Shown: positions 46,206 to 57,797 of the stretch, piece by piece
Numbering within the stretch: position 1 is the stretch's first letter
Layout: the number at the start of each line of letters is the position of its first letter
From: Cyanoderma ruficeps
Lineage: Eukaryota; Chordata; Aves; Passeriformes; Timaliidae
Assembly (NCBI GenBank): GCA_008694505.1
Contig: VZDJ01000063.1
Coordinates: forward strand, 3,503,292-3,567,291
DNA: 64,000 bases
Direction of reading: 5' to 3'
Program-made: the position numbers and the translations under genes
Notes under the pieces: generated by a model
Told to the model about the DNA's origin: nothing
The model's database searches: none
The model's input: the letters and a program-made list of their open reading frames with translations, nothing else

Positions 46206-47487
46206 CCTCTCCTTTAGCCCCTTCCCCACCAGCCTTGGAGCCCTGGTTGTCCCACACATCTCACCAGTGACACCTTGGCTCCAACAGACAGATTGTTGTG
46301 ACATCCAAGAGGAAACTGGGATCAAAGAGCTCCCAGCAGAACGTGCTGGAAAAGACAACTCTGAAGGAGCTCTGAGGCTGCAAACATTCCCTCAGGAGAG
46401 GAGGGCAAGGCAAGGATTTCCACACCAGTCCTTCCCCTGACAGCTCCGTGGCAGGCAGAGAGTGACTCTGTGTGGCCACAGCTGAAAACTGCTGCACACC
46501 CAAAAAAAAAAATTCAACATCACCCTGCTGGTAAAGGTGATTAACTGATTCATCCAGTTAATGAATTCATCCCTCTCATACTGACATGGAAAAGCAAAAG
46601 GAGGAGAAAAGTCTTTCCCTTTAATCATCTCCATGCCTGAGATTGGGAATTTAACATTATTTATGACTGAGTGGTAACAGGAGCAGTCAAACACTGAATT
46701 TGGGGGAGCAGTTACACCTCGGGCAGTTGGCAGGAACACAGGAGAAAGCAGAGGCCAAGGACAGAGTAAATCCCAGCTGAAATTACTGAAATTCTGAGAA
46801 TCAGTGCCCCAAACAGTCGGATTTAAGGCTCAGTGAAACTCAAGCAGCTGCACCCCCATTTCTTCATAGGAAAAAGGAGGAGGGTGCTAAGCAGCATTTA
46901 AAAAACTTATTAGAATTATACTTTATAAAATGGGCATTCTTCTGTATTCTATACATCTGACACCCTCCTTTACCCACCTAAGGTTTTACACTCCAAAATA
47001 AACTTGCTGAGAAGATAATGCTGCCCCACAAACTATTGCTGAATTTACTGCTTAAATGCAACATTCAAAATCAAGGTTTTGAGGGACCTTTTCTTCTTCT
47101 CTTTTTAATTGCAAAGGAATGAGTTACTACTGTTAGCAATTGCTGAGGAACCTGTTAAATATATATTGAAATGGAGCAATAAGTAGCATTTTCAGCCTTA
47201 TAGTCTGGTGAAACATTAAGAAATGCTGAGTGCCTTGACTCAGTGGGAGGTACAGATGCCCAACCCTTCACACACTTTATTTTACACTTTATGTGGGAAA
47301 TAAACCACTCCAAACCAGCCTGGGAAGGGTCTGGCTTTGTCCTGGCTGCACCATCCAGCCAAGGGCTCCCTCCTCCCACAGACTGAACACGCTCAGTGGG
47401 TGCAGAGGGTGAATTAAAGTTCTGTTTTCCCTCCAAAGCCACATTCCCAAGGGATCGCAGCCCTCCCTCAGCTCTACCAGCACTCAC

Positions 47488-47569
47488 CTCCTTCCACTAA
47501 GCCAAAGGACAGCCCATTCTTGTTGTCTGAGGTCATCAGCAGCTCCACAATCCCTCTGTTTAACAGGGC
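47488..47569 (-). CDS. GLB1L2: GLB1L2 exon 7
   Basis: Residues 217-243: ALLNRGIVELLMTSDNKNGL then SFGLVEG. GIVELLxTSDN is shared with human GLB1L2. Acceptor ttaacccag, donor GGAG|GTGAGT. Confidence 0.95.
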
Positions 47570-49504
47570 CTGGGTTAAAAAGAGCAAAAGCCATTGAGTT
47601 CACGGAGTTGAGCATGTCCCAGGATATTAAAGCACCACAGCATCACCTTCTGTGGGGACAGCCTGCAGCTGGCAGTGCCTTGTAATGAAATGTTCTCCCT
47701 GTGACACCTCCCATTCCTCCTGAGGATTCCCTGCCCGCTTTTCCCAGCTTAAAGACAACTGGGAAAATCTTATTTTGTTTCAGAAAGCTGGACTGGTTTC
47801 TCACTGACGCATCCAACCTCAGGATTTTAGTTTCTGGGATCAATGTAATAAAGAGCTTCGCTCCTTTCATCAAAAGAGGAAGGAGGAAAGGAAAAACAGC
47901 TCAGGGTTCCTGACTGCCTGACAGTGGAAGCTGAAAAGAGGGAAGAGCTGATTTTCCAAGGAACACCATCCCAGGACTGCTCAGCTACGATTGTTTTCCA
48001 TCAATGAATTCAGTGTTTCCTCAATATTACAGCACTAGAGGCAAGAGCACTGCAAGGTGTTAAAATCCACCTGCACACACGAGGTTCCTCCATCAGGATT
48101 GTTCTCTTGCAGCTTGTTCTTGACAGAGCAGTGGCTGATGTTTGGAGGAGAGATCAGGAAACCTTCGTTGTTAATTAACCACTCATTTCACCGTACCTGC
48201 ATCGGGAGTCACAGCTCCCAGGAGCTCTGAGCACAGAGCTTCAGTCTCTTCAGTCTAAATCACTAATTGTGAAACGTGATGAAGCCCTTTGTTTATTGTC
48301 CCTGCCTGCACAAAGAGCAGACCTGGGCATGGCACGGTGTCTGCATCAGAGAAACATTGCAAACCCAGGGCCAGGACAACCTGGTGGCTTTATCAACCCA
48401 CCAAATTTATACCTGAGCAGACGCTGGGTTCGGACAGAATTCAGCTGCTGAGGGAACTGGAATTTCTAACCAGTTTTACTGAGGGAATTCTTTGAGCGCT
48501 GCATTAATGGTAAGTTTCTTCCCCTCCTTTTGAGTGCAAATGCAAAACGGAGGAACAGCAGAGCTGCCACCCATGAAATGCCTCCCAGAGTGCAGCAGAG
48601 GAGCAGGAATAGAAGCTCAGCTCTGTGTGGGAAGGGTCATGGCAATACATCCTTCCACTTTTAGGAAGGCAAAGGCATTGCACCCAAAAAGTGAGGTAAG
48701 CACAGGGATTTGAGGTTTTGTGTGAGTTGTGGGGGTTTTTTAATGAGTTTATTAATTCCAGGAAGATGCATCTTGGAAGATGCTAGATGTGGATTAATCC
48801 CCCTGCCACAAACCAGAACAAAGACTCGGAGCCCCACCTCACATTAGATCCTGCTCCAACCAAAAACGAAGCCCTGCAAATCCTGCTTTCCCACTTTTTC
48901 ATCTCCAACCACTACTCTATACTGCCTCAGATGCAAACTGCACACCATCCCAGAATATGATGAAACAGCACTGCAAAAACACACCCACAGGCCTGGCAGG
49001 GGAATCTGTCCTGACAAGTCTGAAGCAGCACCAGCTCTTTCCTCACTGAGCCATGAAAAGCAAGGCCGAGCCTGCAGGCTGCTCAGACCCCCAGAGCCTC
49101 TGTGTCCCCTTCATTTAGAGCTCTGAAAACCACTTGCTTGGCATTATCCCTGATTTGTTTGCCTGCACACTTCATATTTAACCTTGTAAGCAGAGTTAAG
49201 TCACGGCACGAGATGGGGTGGGTGCAGGGTGGGCACAGCCCTAAGGAGATCAGCACTCCTGCCATGGATTTATTTGTTTGAAGAGCCTCAGGACACCCTG
49301 AGCAATGGGACAGCCTGAGCCTCAGGGTGCTCAGGGTGCAGCTGGGGGATCCAAAAGGTTTCAGAAGGATCCCATAATCCTGGAGCAGAAGAACAAGACT
49401 GGATGGGTGACCCCTCCCTGACATGCGGCAAGACCTTCAAGCATTCAGTGAGAAGAAATTAAACAACAAATTCTGCCTGTTGGAGACACACTGCAGATCT
49501 CTTT

Positions 49505-49575
49505 GTGTGCCTGCCCTGCATTGCTGGGGGCAAACAAACAGGTCAGAATGCTGTGAGATCCACCAGGATAATCCA
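49505..49575 (-). repeat. Short repeat in GLB1L2 intron 6, inverted copy of 53593
   Basis: Its reverse complement matches the segment beginning at 53593 at 50 of 52 positions in the core (ctggattatcctggtggatc...), and continues past the tandem-expanded part of that copy. Confidence 0.75.
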
Positions 49576-50093
49576 GCCTCCCTGGGCACGGGCCAGCTCC
49601 TCATCCCTGACTCACAGCAGCCAGGGCACAGGTTAATCTCTTTTTGACAGGGGTAAGGGAGGCATGAGGCAAATTAACCTGCCTGATGCTGAGCCCCAGA
49701 TTACACAACTTTAGGAGCGTGCTGGTGACCTGTTCCCATTAACATTTCCCCCAGGAAAGTCAGCAAAGAGAAACCTTTATCAAATATCATCTGGGAGAGG
49801 CAAAACAGGACCCACAGGTGAGAACTCCTTCAAGGCCAGCTCTGCAATACAAACTCCCCAGCTCCCTATCACCCTCTTCTCTGGAAGACACAAGAACACA
49901 GATTTATCAATCCTGAGAGGGTCACGTGCCAACTCTTCCACTCCTGGAGGAAACATCCACGGAAAATGCAGCTGGGTGCTTTCGAGAGTCTCTCAAACCA
50001 CACTCCAAAGTTACACAGGAAAAGGAAAACACTGTAAGGAAGGTGATTTATGGGAGAGATTGACACAGAAACAAGTAAAAGTGGCACCATTAC

Positions 50094-50186
50094 CATTTTG
50101 ACGTAGGTCATGTAGTTTGGGTCTTTGGCATAGGAACCGTATTCATTCTCCACCTGCACTGCAATGATGGGACCTCCTTTCTTGTA
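50094..50186 (-). CDS. GLB1L2: GLB1L2 exon 6: acid/base glutamate
   Basis: Residues 186-216, phase 0 at both ends: [20 protein letters not shown] to YVKM. Glu200 (second Glu of VENEYG) is the predicted acid/base by GH35 homology. Acceptor ccccacag, donor ATG|GTAATG. Confidence 0.96.
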
Positions 50187-50448
50187 CTGTGGGGGACAAA
50201 AAAGGGAGAAAGGGGGTGATTTCTAACCACAGGGACCAAAACCACGCCAGCTGGCAGAAAAGATGCACCAGTGTCAGATGGACTCAGCCCCACGCTCCCA
50301 AACTTGACAGGGAAAAGTGCAGCCTGTGCTCGTTCCTGGAGCATAAGTGGCACATTTGGTGTTTGTTGATACATTTGCCTCAGCCTGCTGCTGTCACACA
50401 CAGCCCACGCTGCCCTGTGCAGCCATCCCCACCCTGGAGAGGGACAAT

Positions 50449-50810
50449 GACCATGCTTTGTGGGAAATGGATTTGTAGGGAATTTTTCAAGCTTGACAGA
50501 GGGCTCGCACAGTCTGTGTGTAAACTCTGAGATAAGAAATGCTGACTTAGAAAGGCCACGGGATAGGGCAGACATTGTTGAGAGAGGAATGGAACTGGAA
50601 ACAAGTTTCAAAGGGTGGCCTTGCAAATGAGACTAGATATTTTGGAGAAATAGAACTGTGAAAGATGTGTTGTAGCATTTTAGATGACTGGCTTTAAGGC
50701 ATTTACAGCATTGTGTGGCAAAAGCTGAGAGGCCAAGAAACACTTATAATGGATCGGAATTAGGAAATAGTTTGGCTTCTGATTGTGATGGTGTAAATTA
50801 ACACATCTGT
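50449..50810 (-). repeat. Unclassified interspersed repeat, copy B
   Basis: The inverted partner of 34788-35170, lying in GLB1L2 intron 5, whose donor is GC. Shared segments run nearly the whole length, with scattered substitutions and small gaps. Confidence 0.7.
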
Positions 50811-50926
50811 ACTGTCTCACCCTTCAGGTGAGACTGCAAATGGAATACAAGTTTTTAAAATGCCTCTCAGGAGCCCCATCTCTGGGTCAGAAAAGGGTAT
50901 AAAGAGCATGATCTGACAGTGCTTGC

Positions 50927-51035
50927 CTGGAGAGGGACCACAATGCGCATCAGGCGATCGAAATAGGCGTCCACAGCCTCTGTGAAACCCTTGTAGGTTG
51001 TCCTCAGCTGCATCTCGGGGTCCTGCAGCAGCCAG
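50927..51035 (-). CDS. GLB1L2: GLB1L2 exon 5, ends in a GC donor
   Basis: Residues 149-185: [20 protein letters not shown] and on to VVPLQ. The acceptor is ctttccccag. The donor reads CTCCAG|GCAAGC, so the intron is GC-AG. The reading frame and homology on both sides require the junction exactly here. Confidence 0.94.
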
Positions 51036-52450
51036 CTGGGGAAAGGCAGGAGGGGAGTGTGTCAGAGAGTCCTGTCCAGCCAAGCAGAGGCATTTCCCCC
51101 ACTGGAATCCAGTCCCAGCTGGGCAGGGGTGGCCGGTGTCACCTGCAGCCCACAGTGGGGCTGTGACACCCCGAGCTGTGGATGGCACCACGTGTCCACC
51201 CCTCACTTGGGAACAAATCCAGGCTCCAATTCCCCACCTCTTCCTCTTCTTTTCGTTCTGCATTTCAGGCCTACACTCATTTCATCACCTCTACCAATAA
51301 TATTTCAAGGGTTAGTCCAATCACTCTGAAGTGAATTCCCTGCATTCCCAAGGGCACTCTACAACCAAGGGCTCCTTCAAAAAATCCCAGTCCTTTCTCA
51401 AAACAAAGATTTCTGTAATTCTTCCCATTGTTTCTACAATGGGAAGAATGTTTCTTGATTTACAAGGCTGGGTTCTGCTTGGAGTTAACAGAAGAGAGGG
51501 CAATTTGCTGAAGAGCAGAGCAATACAATGCTGTAACAATTTAAGGGGAATGAGCCTGTATCTTCATTTTCTCTGCAAAATGAGACCTTAACTAATATCC
51601 CTCCAAAGATCTGGAAGACTCAACTCTTTGCTAAATGTGGCTCTGTGGACTTAAAAAAAAAATTTAGGAAAATGAGAATAGTACTGCTGCTCTTAATTAG
51701 AATTTTTTATCTGTCTGATAAAAAAACCCCACATGGGTGATGTGGCAAAAACTGACAACAGATGCACTTCTCATAATCCCTGACGTGGAGGTGGATTCTG
51801 GCTCTGGTCAGGAGGAGCTCTGCTCTCAGGAGAAAGGCCCTGACACCTGAACTCTGGTGCCAAAGGCAAGTGAAAAGTGGAAAGTTAAAAAACAAACAAT
51901 CCCCAGGTATCTCCACTGAGGTTTGTGCTCTGAGCAGGTAAGGAAAACGAGTGGTAACCTGGCACTGCTCCACTCAGGAACTGGGAAAGTCCCAGTGCTC
52001 CCAGAGCCTCCTCCAGCTGTGTTCTTCAGGAAAAACACACCAGGAGGCTGGGAAAGTCCTGGGGTTTCATTACTGCCAGCCACATAACGCAGATTTCGAG
52101 CAGGACTTTTAAAACGGAGCTGAGATGAAGCAAATTCTTACACCAAACTGCAAATCCCGTTCGTGTTACGCAGGGTCAAGGTGCAACAGCAAGATGGGCT
52201 CCCTCAATTCTATTTTCTTGCTGTAACCATTATACCATAAAACAATTATTATTGTTTTAAACACTCAAAAAAAAAAAATAAAATTAGATGAGCTCCATAA
52301 GATAATGAGCATCCACCTGCTTTGGGGACACAGAAAATAAACATCCCCATCGAGCAAAGGAATTCCTTTGAAGGAGCCTCGACTGTGTGAACAGGAGCTT
52401 GGGATTTCTTTGTCCCTAATGCTTCCCTGAACTGGAATTTCCACACTCAC

Positions 52451-52546
52451 CTGGGCAGACCCCCGAGGTCCCACTCTGAGCAGATGTAAGGTCCAGGGCG
52501 CAGAATCACCCACAGTCCATTTTTAGCTGCCAGGGAAAGGAAGGCC
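52451..52546 (-). CDS. GLB1L2: GLB1L2 exon 4
   Basis: Residues 118-148: [20 protein letters not shown] then [22 protein letters not shown] is a conserved active-site strand of GH35. Acceptor ggatccccag, donor CCCAG|GTGAGT. Confidence 0.95.
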
Positions 52547-52830
52547 CTGGGGATCCAGACAGAGGAATTATTGTCTGCCTGCAGCACCCCACACTCCTAA
52601 TACTCCAATCACCACTGAATTTGGGCACCAAAGCAGAAGGGAATTGATGAAGGAACTATACTGGATTGGTGCTCAACTGATTAAATCCCCAGGATTCCAG
52701 AAGGGAGGGGAAGTTATGAGTCCCCATGGTCTGATCAAGGCACATCTGGAAATAATTTTCACCCAAACACCACACATTCCCTCCCCTCCAAACAGGAGTG
52801 CTTCATACCAGAGCTGTCCGTGCCACATAC

Positions 52831-52899
52831 CTCAGATCCAGGTTGTTACTGAAGTCAAACTTCCCTCTCTCCTTCTCGTGCAGGTTCCATGGCACGTAC
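52831..52899 (-). CDS. GLB1L2: GLB1L2 exon 3
   Basis: Residues 95-116 with split codons at both ends: YVPWNLHE then [14 protein letters not shown]. YVPWNxHE is a family hallmark. Acceptor ccttccag, donor GAG|GTATGT. Confidence 0.95.
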
Positions 52900-53592
52900 C
52901 TGGAAGGCAGAGTGAGCTGAAGGACGTGAAGGATGTGAGTGGAGGTGAAGGATGAGGTCTGGGATGCCCAAAGGAAAACTGTGATACAGACTTACACTTG
53001 ACCAGAGTGTACTGAGCCCAGTGAAGATGTATCAATTCCTGAGGGTTGTCCTGCAACCTCCTAGAGAGGCTTAATAATATTGCAAGACCTCTCCTTGGGT
53101 GTGTTTTGTAAAGCAAAAGGATTTAAAAAAGGAGGGAATAACAAACAATACAGAAACAAGAAGCAAAAGCTGAGCACAGGTGTCAGAGAAGCCCCTGACC
53201 CCTTGCTAAAACACCCCAAAATGCACTTGAGCACCTCTGTGCTCCTTCTCATCTACACCATGACCAAGGAAGGACAATTTGGCTTGCTGCCAATAGAAAC
53301 AGCTCCAGGTTTTGAGAAACATTTCCAAAGCCCAACAGGTGCTCCTGGGCTGGCAATGAGACAATACTGACGAGAAGGGCATGGAAGATTTCTGGCTTGG
53401 CTTCCTTATTTGTCCAGAGGTAAATCAAACCTTTGTCCTCAAACAGAACCGTCTGCTTGGGTGTGGAAATGCCCTGCTACACCACTACCCTTTCCTGTGT
53501 CTTTTCCCACAATAAGAAATACGGGAAACACATTGTTATGGCCCACTGGAATCGAGGAGCAAGTCCCACTGGTGAGGACCAGGGGAGAATTT

Positions 53593-53727
53593 CTGGATTA
53601 TCCTGGTGGATCTCACAGCCTTCTGACCTGTCTGTTTGCCCCCACAGCACTCTGACCTGTCTGTTTGCCCCCACAGCACTCTGACCTGTCTGTTTGCCCC
53701 CAGCAGCAGCGCAGGGCAGGGCACTCA
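53593..53727 (+). repeat. Repeat with 29 bp x 3 expansion in GLB1L2 intron 2
   Basis: The unit tctgacctgtctgtttgccc recurs at 53622, 53651 and 53680 (period 29). The copy at 49505 carries a single unit between the same flanks, so the expansion happened here. Confidence 0.85.
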
Positions 53728-53803
53728 GACAAGGAGATCTGCAGCGTGTGTCTCACAGGGTTTGTTGTTTAATTTCCTCTCCCGGGCAGGGCAGGGCACT
53801 CAC

Positions 53804-54001
53804 GTGGTGAGGGTGTTGAGGCCACAGGCTCTCATTTTCAGCATCCGATCCTCCCAGTACTCGCGGGGCACTCGGAAGTAGTGCACGGAGCCCCCCAGGA
53901 TGCGGAAGGGCATCCCTTCCAGCAGGAACTGGGAGTGCTCCGTCTGCAGCCCCAGAGTTCTCCCCCACAGCCCCAGAGGGGTCAGCTCGCTCCAGTTAAA
54001 C
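53804..54001 (-). CDS. GLB1L2: GLB1L2 exon 2: start of GH35 barrel
   Basis: Residues 29-93 plus part of 94. It holds [17 protein letters not shown], the strand [16 protein letters not shown] typical of GH35, and [12 protein letters not shown]. The acceptor is tctcttccag and the donor CCAC|GTGAGT. A 673 bp LTR begins only 19 bases upstream of the acceptor. Confidence 0.95.
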
Positions 54002-54020
54002 CTGGAAGAGAAAAGGAGAC

Positions 54021-54693
54021 TGTTATGGAAGAGGAATCAGGGAAACTTTATAAATAGGATTGCTTAGCAAAAGATTCTGAAAATATGAAACCTGTAATTG
54101 AAATAGAAATGAAAGCTTGCTTTGAGTTGTAAGATACCCAGCCTTAGTTACTATATAACCTGAAAACAATAGCCTAGCCATCTGAAGGAGAATCCCTTTT
54201 GACTGAACAGTACCCTTCTGCTGGCTAAGGGATCCAAAGGTCAATGTAGCAAAAGAAAATAGTTTGAAAAGTAGTTTTTAGAGTTTAAAATATAACACAG
54301 TACAGTAATATAGTAGTTCTTATAAGCTGTGTGTAAATTCTATAAGATTTTGTGTCTTGTACTAGTTGGTTAGTGTAAATTAGAATATTCAACACAGAAA
54401 CAGATATAATGTATTGTAACGAAGTCTTGCTCTCTCTCTGGCTCCCTCTGGCTCTCTTACCCCTGCGCTCTGACCCCTGCCATCTCACTCATTCCTCTTG
54501 CCCTCATTCCCCCCTGCCCTTGCTCTTTCCCCTCTTCCTTTCTCTCTCCGCTCGGGCACGTTTATAGCTGTGGCTGCAGCGTAAGCAGAGCTCTTGCACC
54601 CACGACCTTTGCAATGAACTGCATGTTTCCAGAGCTGCCCTGGACTCCAGAGATCTCTGCTGTTGTCCCATCGGCCTCGTATGAGCTCCTACA
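54021..54693 (+). mobile_element. Solo LTR abutting GLB1L2 exon 2 (ERVK-like)
   Basis: A 673 bp element starting TGTTATGGAAG and ending GAGCTCCTACA, flanked by a perfect 6 bp duplication ggagac (54015-54020 and 54694-54699). A TATA-like actatataacc and a pyrimidine-rich zone are inside. It is antisense to GLB1L2. Its edge is 19 bases upstream of the exon 2 acceptor. The intact duplication suggests a young insertion. Confidence 0.85.
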
Positions 54694-56904
54694 GGAGACG
54701 TGTGAGAAGCCAGTCCTGGGGAAGGACTGTGCTCCTCATTCCAGCTCACCCAGCAGACCCAGCTCTGACCTTCCTGCTTCTCTTGGTGGTACAGAGCACA
54801 GAGAGATTGTTCAGAGGGCTCTAAGCCAGTTGGGGGATCTTCCCAAATGTAGATTTCAATCCATTTCACTGTCTGCTTCCCCCCTGAGCCCCCAAGCCAA
54901 CTCTGCAACTCTGCTCGGGCACAGAGCATGAAACTCACTTGCTGAAATCATGGATGTGAGTGAAATCAAGTTTTCCCTCCCAGTACTCACAAACACTTCC
55001 CTAACTTATGGAATTCAACATCTCCCTGCTTTGCAGTAGGAGGGCACATGGCTGAATTCCAGCTCCATGTTCCAACAGCAGCTGCATCTCATCCTTGCCA
55101 TCCTGAAGGTTCTTGGGGACTCTGGTATCTTCCAACTCAAAGCATGGGAAAAATAAAACCCTCTCACCTGTTCCCTGTGAACAGAGAACCTTCTCCTCAA
55201 TTTAATGAACCCCCTGGATTACATTCATCACCCAGGAGAGACCAAATCAGCTGTCACCACAAACTTACCTCTGCCCACATCACTGCTTGTATTAACCCTG
55301 AAAATGCTGTCTGCCAAAAGAGCCAGAGCCACGGGGCCAGCAGCTCCTCAGAACTTACCAGGGTGAGCACTCCTGCTGTCACAGCTCCTCTTGGGTCACT
55401 TCCTGCACTACTCACAGCCTTGCAAGCTCCCAGCTCGCTCTGGCTGAACCAAAACCCCGTTTTATCAACAAAACACAGAGCAGGGTCACTGCCTCCCTCA
55501 GCCCACCACAGCGGCCCAGCTCTGAACACAGAGTCAGACAAAGGCAGCTTGCTCCTTGTCAGAGCCAGATGTGAGGAGTGAATTCCCAGCTCCAGAAAGC
55601 AGGAACGACCCACAAGTTTGGGAGGAACATCACAATGAGAGAGAAGAGAGGAGCACCTAAGCCCCCAGCTGCTGCCTAGGCTATGGGTGAAGCAGTTGTT
55701 AGCAGAGGGTGAGGATGCTCAGGGCTCGTGGCTTGCAGGGATCGCTAACCAGCAGCCTGCCCGTCCTCTGACGGGTCAGGGGGACTAAAAGGAGCTAAAT
55801 CTATGGCTCGCAGGGCACTGCACGGGCTGGCTGACAAGCTCAGAGGGTACCTGAGTAGCACAGCATTCTCACAGGGCTCTGAAACAACCGGCAGCAGGCA
55901 GGGGTAATACCTGGAAAAGGAAGCCAGATGAGATATTCACTGCCTCAGGCCAATGAGACTCACACCCACAGAAACAGTGCTGAGCAAGGAGACCGTGGTG
56001 CATCAGAAGGTGATAACAACAGTTCATGATGAGAGTGCAGCTCAGGTAGGAGAAATGAGTACAAAACACCAATCTGCCACGTTTCATGTGTGACTGCCTG
56101 AGTAAGGACAGGACTGAAAATGACAGGAGGCTGGGAAATGGCAGCATTGCTCCCAAGGAATTGTTATGACTTTCAGCAGCAGGAAAAAAGGGTTCTCAAG
56201 CCCCAAACAGGATACCCCATGGCCACCTGTCCCTCTGTGCTGCTAAATTACAGATTGTAACTTTGGCAAACCCAACCAGCAGTCACATCTACTTCTGTTT
56301 TAGGTGGAGAGCCAGAGGTGGGAAGCTCCGAGGGGTCTGGAGATGCAAAACTCCAATTTTTAAAGATGAGGTTGGAAAAAAGAGTTTCCCAGTTGTTTCT
56401 GAGCTAGGTAGAGCCCTAAATTACCCCTGCACACAGAAGTGCTGCTGAGTGGTGCCAGAATGAAGGCTGTGCCCAGGAAGCACACACAGCCCGATAAAAA
56501 TAAACTAATCACTTAAGCTCATCTTCTTAATCCCAGGCATAACTAACCTGGCACATTCCCATCAAGTTTCCTACTTTAAAACTCCCCAGCCCCAGTGCTT
56601 TTTCTCCCCAAGAAGGGCTGGTAGGAAGCTCCCAGGCTCCCGATATTTTTAACACATTATCCTAGATATCCTGAAACCCACATTTGTCATTAGGATCTGT
56701 CCAAGTTACTTGAGGAAGAAACATTTCTGTGACTCAGCAGAGCTTCATCCTGTTAGCCTGAGCTGGATTGCCAGAGTTTAAAGTGTACCTGGGCTCTGTA
56801 CTTCCTCCTGAGAGCAATTTATAGCTCCCAGTAGATTTTTTTTCTTCACTTCTATAATGACAGAACAGGTTGCAAATAATCTTTTTTTGTTTGTTTTCAC
56901 TTTG

Positions 56905-57085
56905 TTAAAGGTTCCTGGCCTTCTTTGTCAACCTGAGAGTGTTCCAGGCCAGGCTGGATGGGGCTTGGAGCGACCTGGGAGAGTGGAAGGTGTCTCTGGC
57001 CATGGCAGGTGGTGGGACTGGGCCATCTTTAATATCCTTTCCGACCCAAATTCTAGGATTCCATGATTTTGTGATTTCATCTCTG
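56905..57085 (+). mobile_element. CR1 fragment in GLB1L2 intron 1
   Basis: Forward CR1 3' end (caggctggatggggcttgg, ccatggcaggtggtggg), finishing in the typical attctaggattccatgattt tail. Confidence 0.85.
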
Positions 57086-57650
57086 CCTCAGGGAAGTCTC
57101 TTTTGCAAAAAATAACCAAAAAAACCAACCCAAAACCAACCATTCCATTACCACCTAACCCCAGAGCAGAGACTCTATGGCTGGACTGGACGAGTCAGTC
57201 CAATAAGATGGAATAAGCCTTTGTAAGATGGAATTTGAAGCTCAAAAATACAACACGTGGAAAGTTCCAACTAACTTCCGAACCAAAGAGCCACGCTGCT
57301 CGTGCCTGTGAAACACAAATGTGGCTGAAGTCATCCCTGCAAGAGAGATTTACTTTGGTGTTCTACCACCCCGTATCCAGACCAGCTGGGAGAAAAGAGC
57401 TGCTGGAAAAGAAAACAGCCAAACCAGGGGAAAAAGCCATTAAATTCTTTGTTGCTGCTAAAGGACGTGCTTCAGAGGACAAGGGACTTTGCTGCTAATC
57501 CCTAAGCTCCACTGAGACCTCCAAGGGCTTTGCTGTTTATTCTGGGCTTCCTCTGGCCAGGGGAAAGTGAAAGCTCTGAGCTGCCCCGGCTCCCAGCTCG
57601 CTGCCCATGGCTCAGGTAACAACTGCAATATTTGTACAACAGTTAATTCT

Positions 57651-57797
57651 GCACACAGGGGTTTATTCTGCACCCAGGGGTTTATTCTGCACACAGGGGT
57701 TTATTCTGCACCCAGGGGTTTATTCTGCATCCAGGGGTTTATTCTGCACACAGGGGTTTATTCTGCACCCAGGGGTTTATTCTGCACCCAGGGGTTT
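57651..57797. repeat. 19 bp tandem repeat, 7.7 copies, GLB1L2 intron 1
   Basis: Units gcacacaggggtttattct alternate with gcacccagg- and gcatccagg-type variants, every 19 bp from 57651. Because 19 is not a multiple of 3, the array leaves more than one frame open; these are not genes. Confidence 0.94.
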
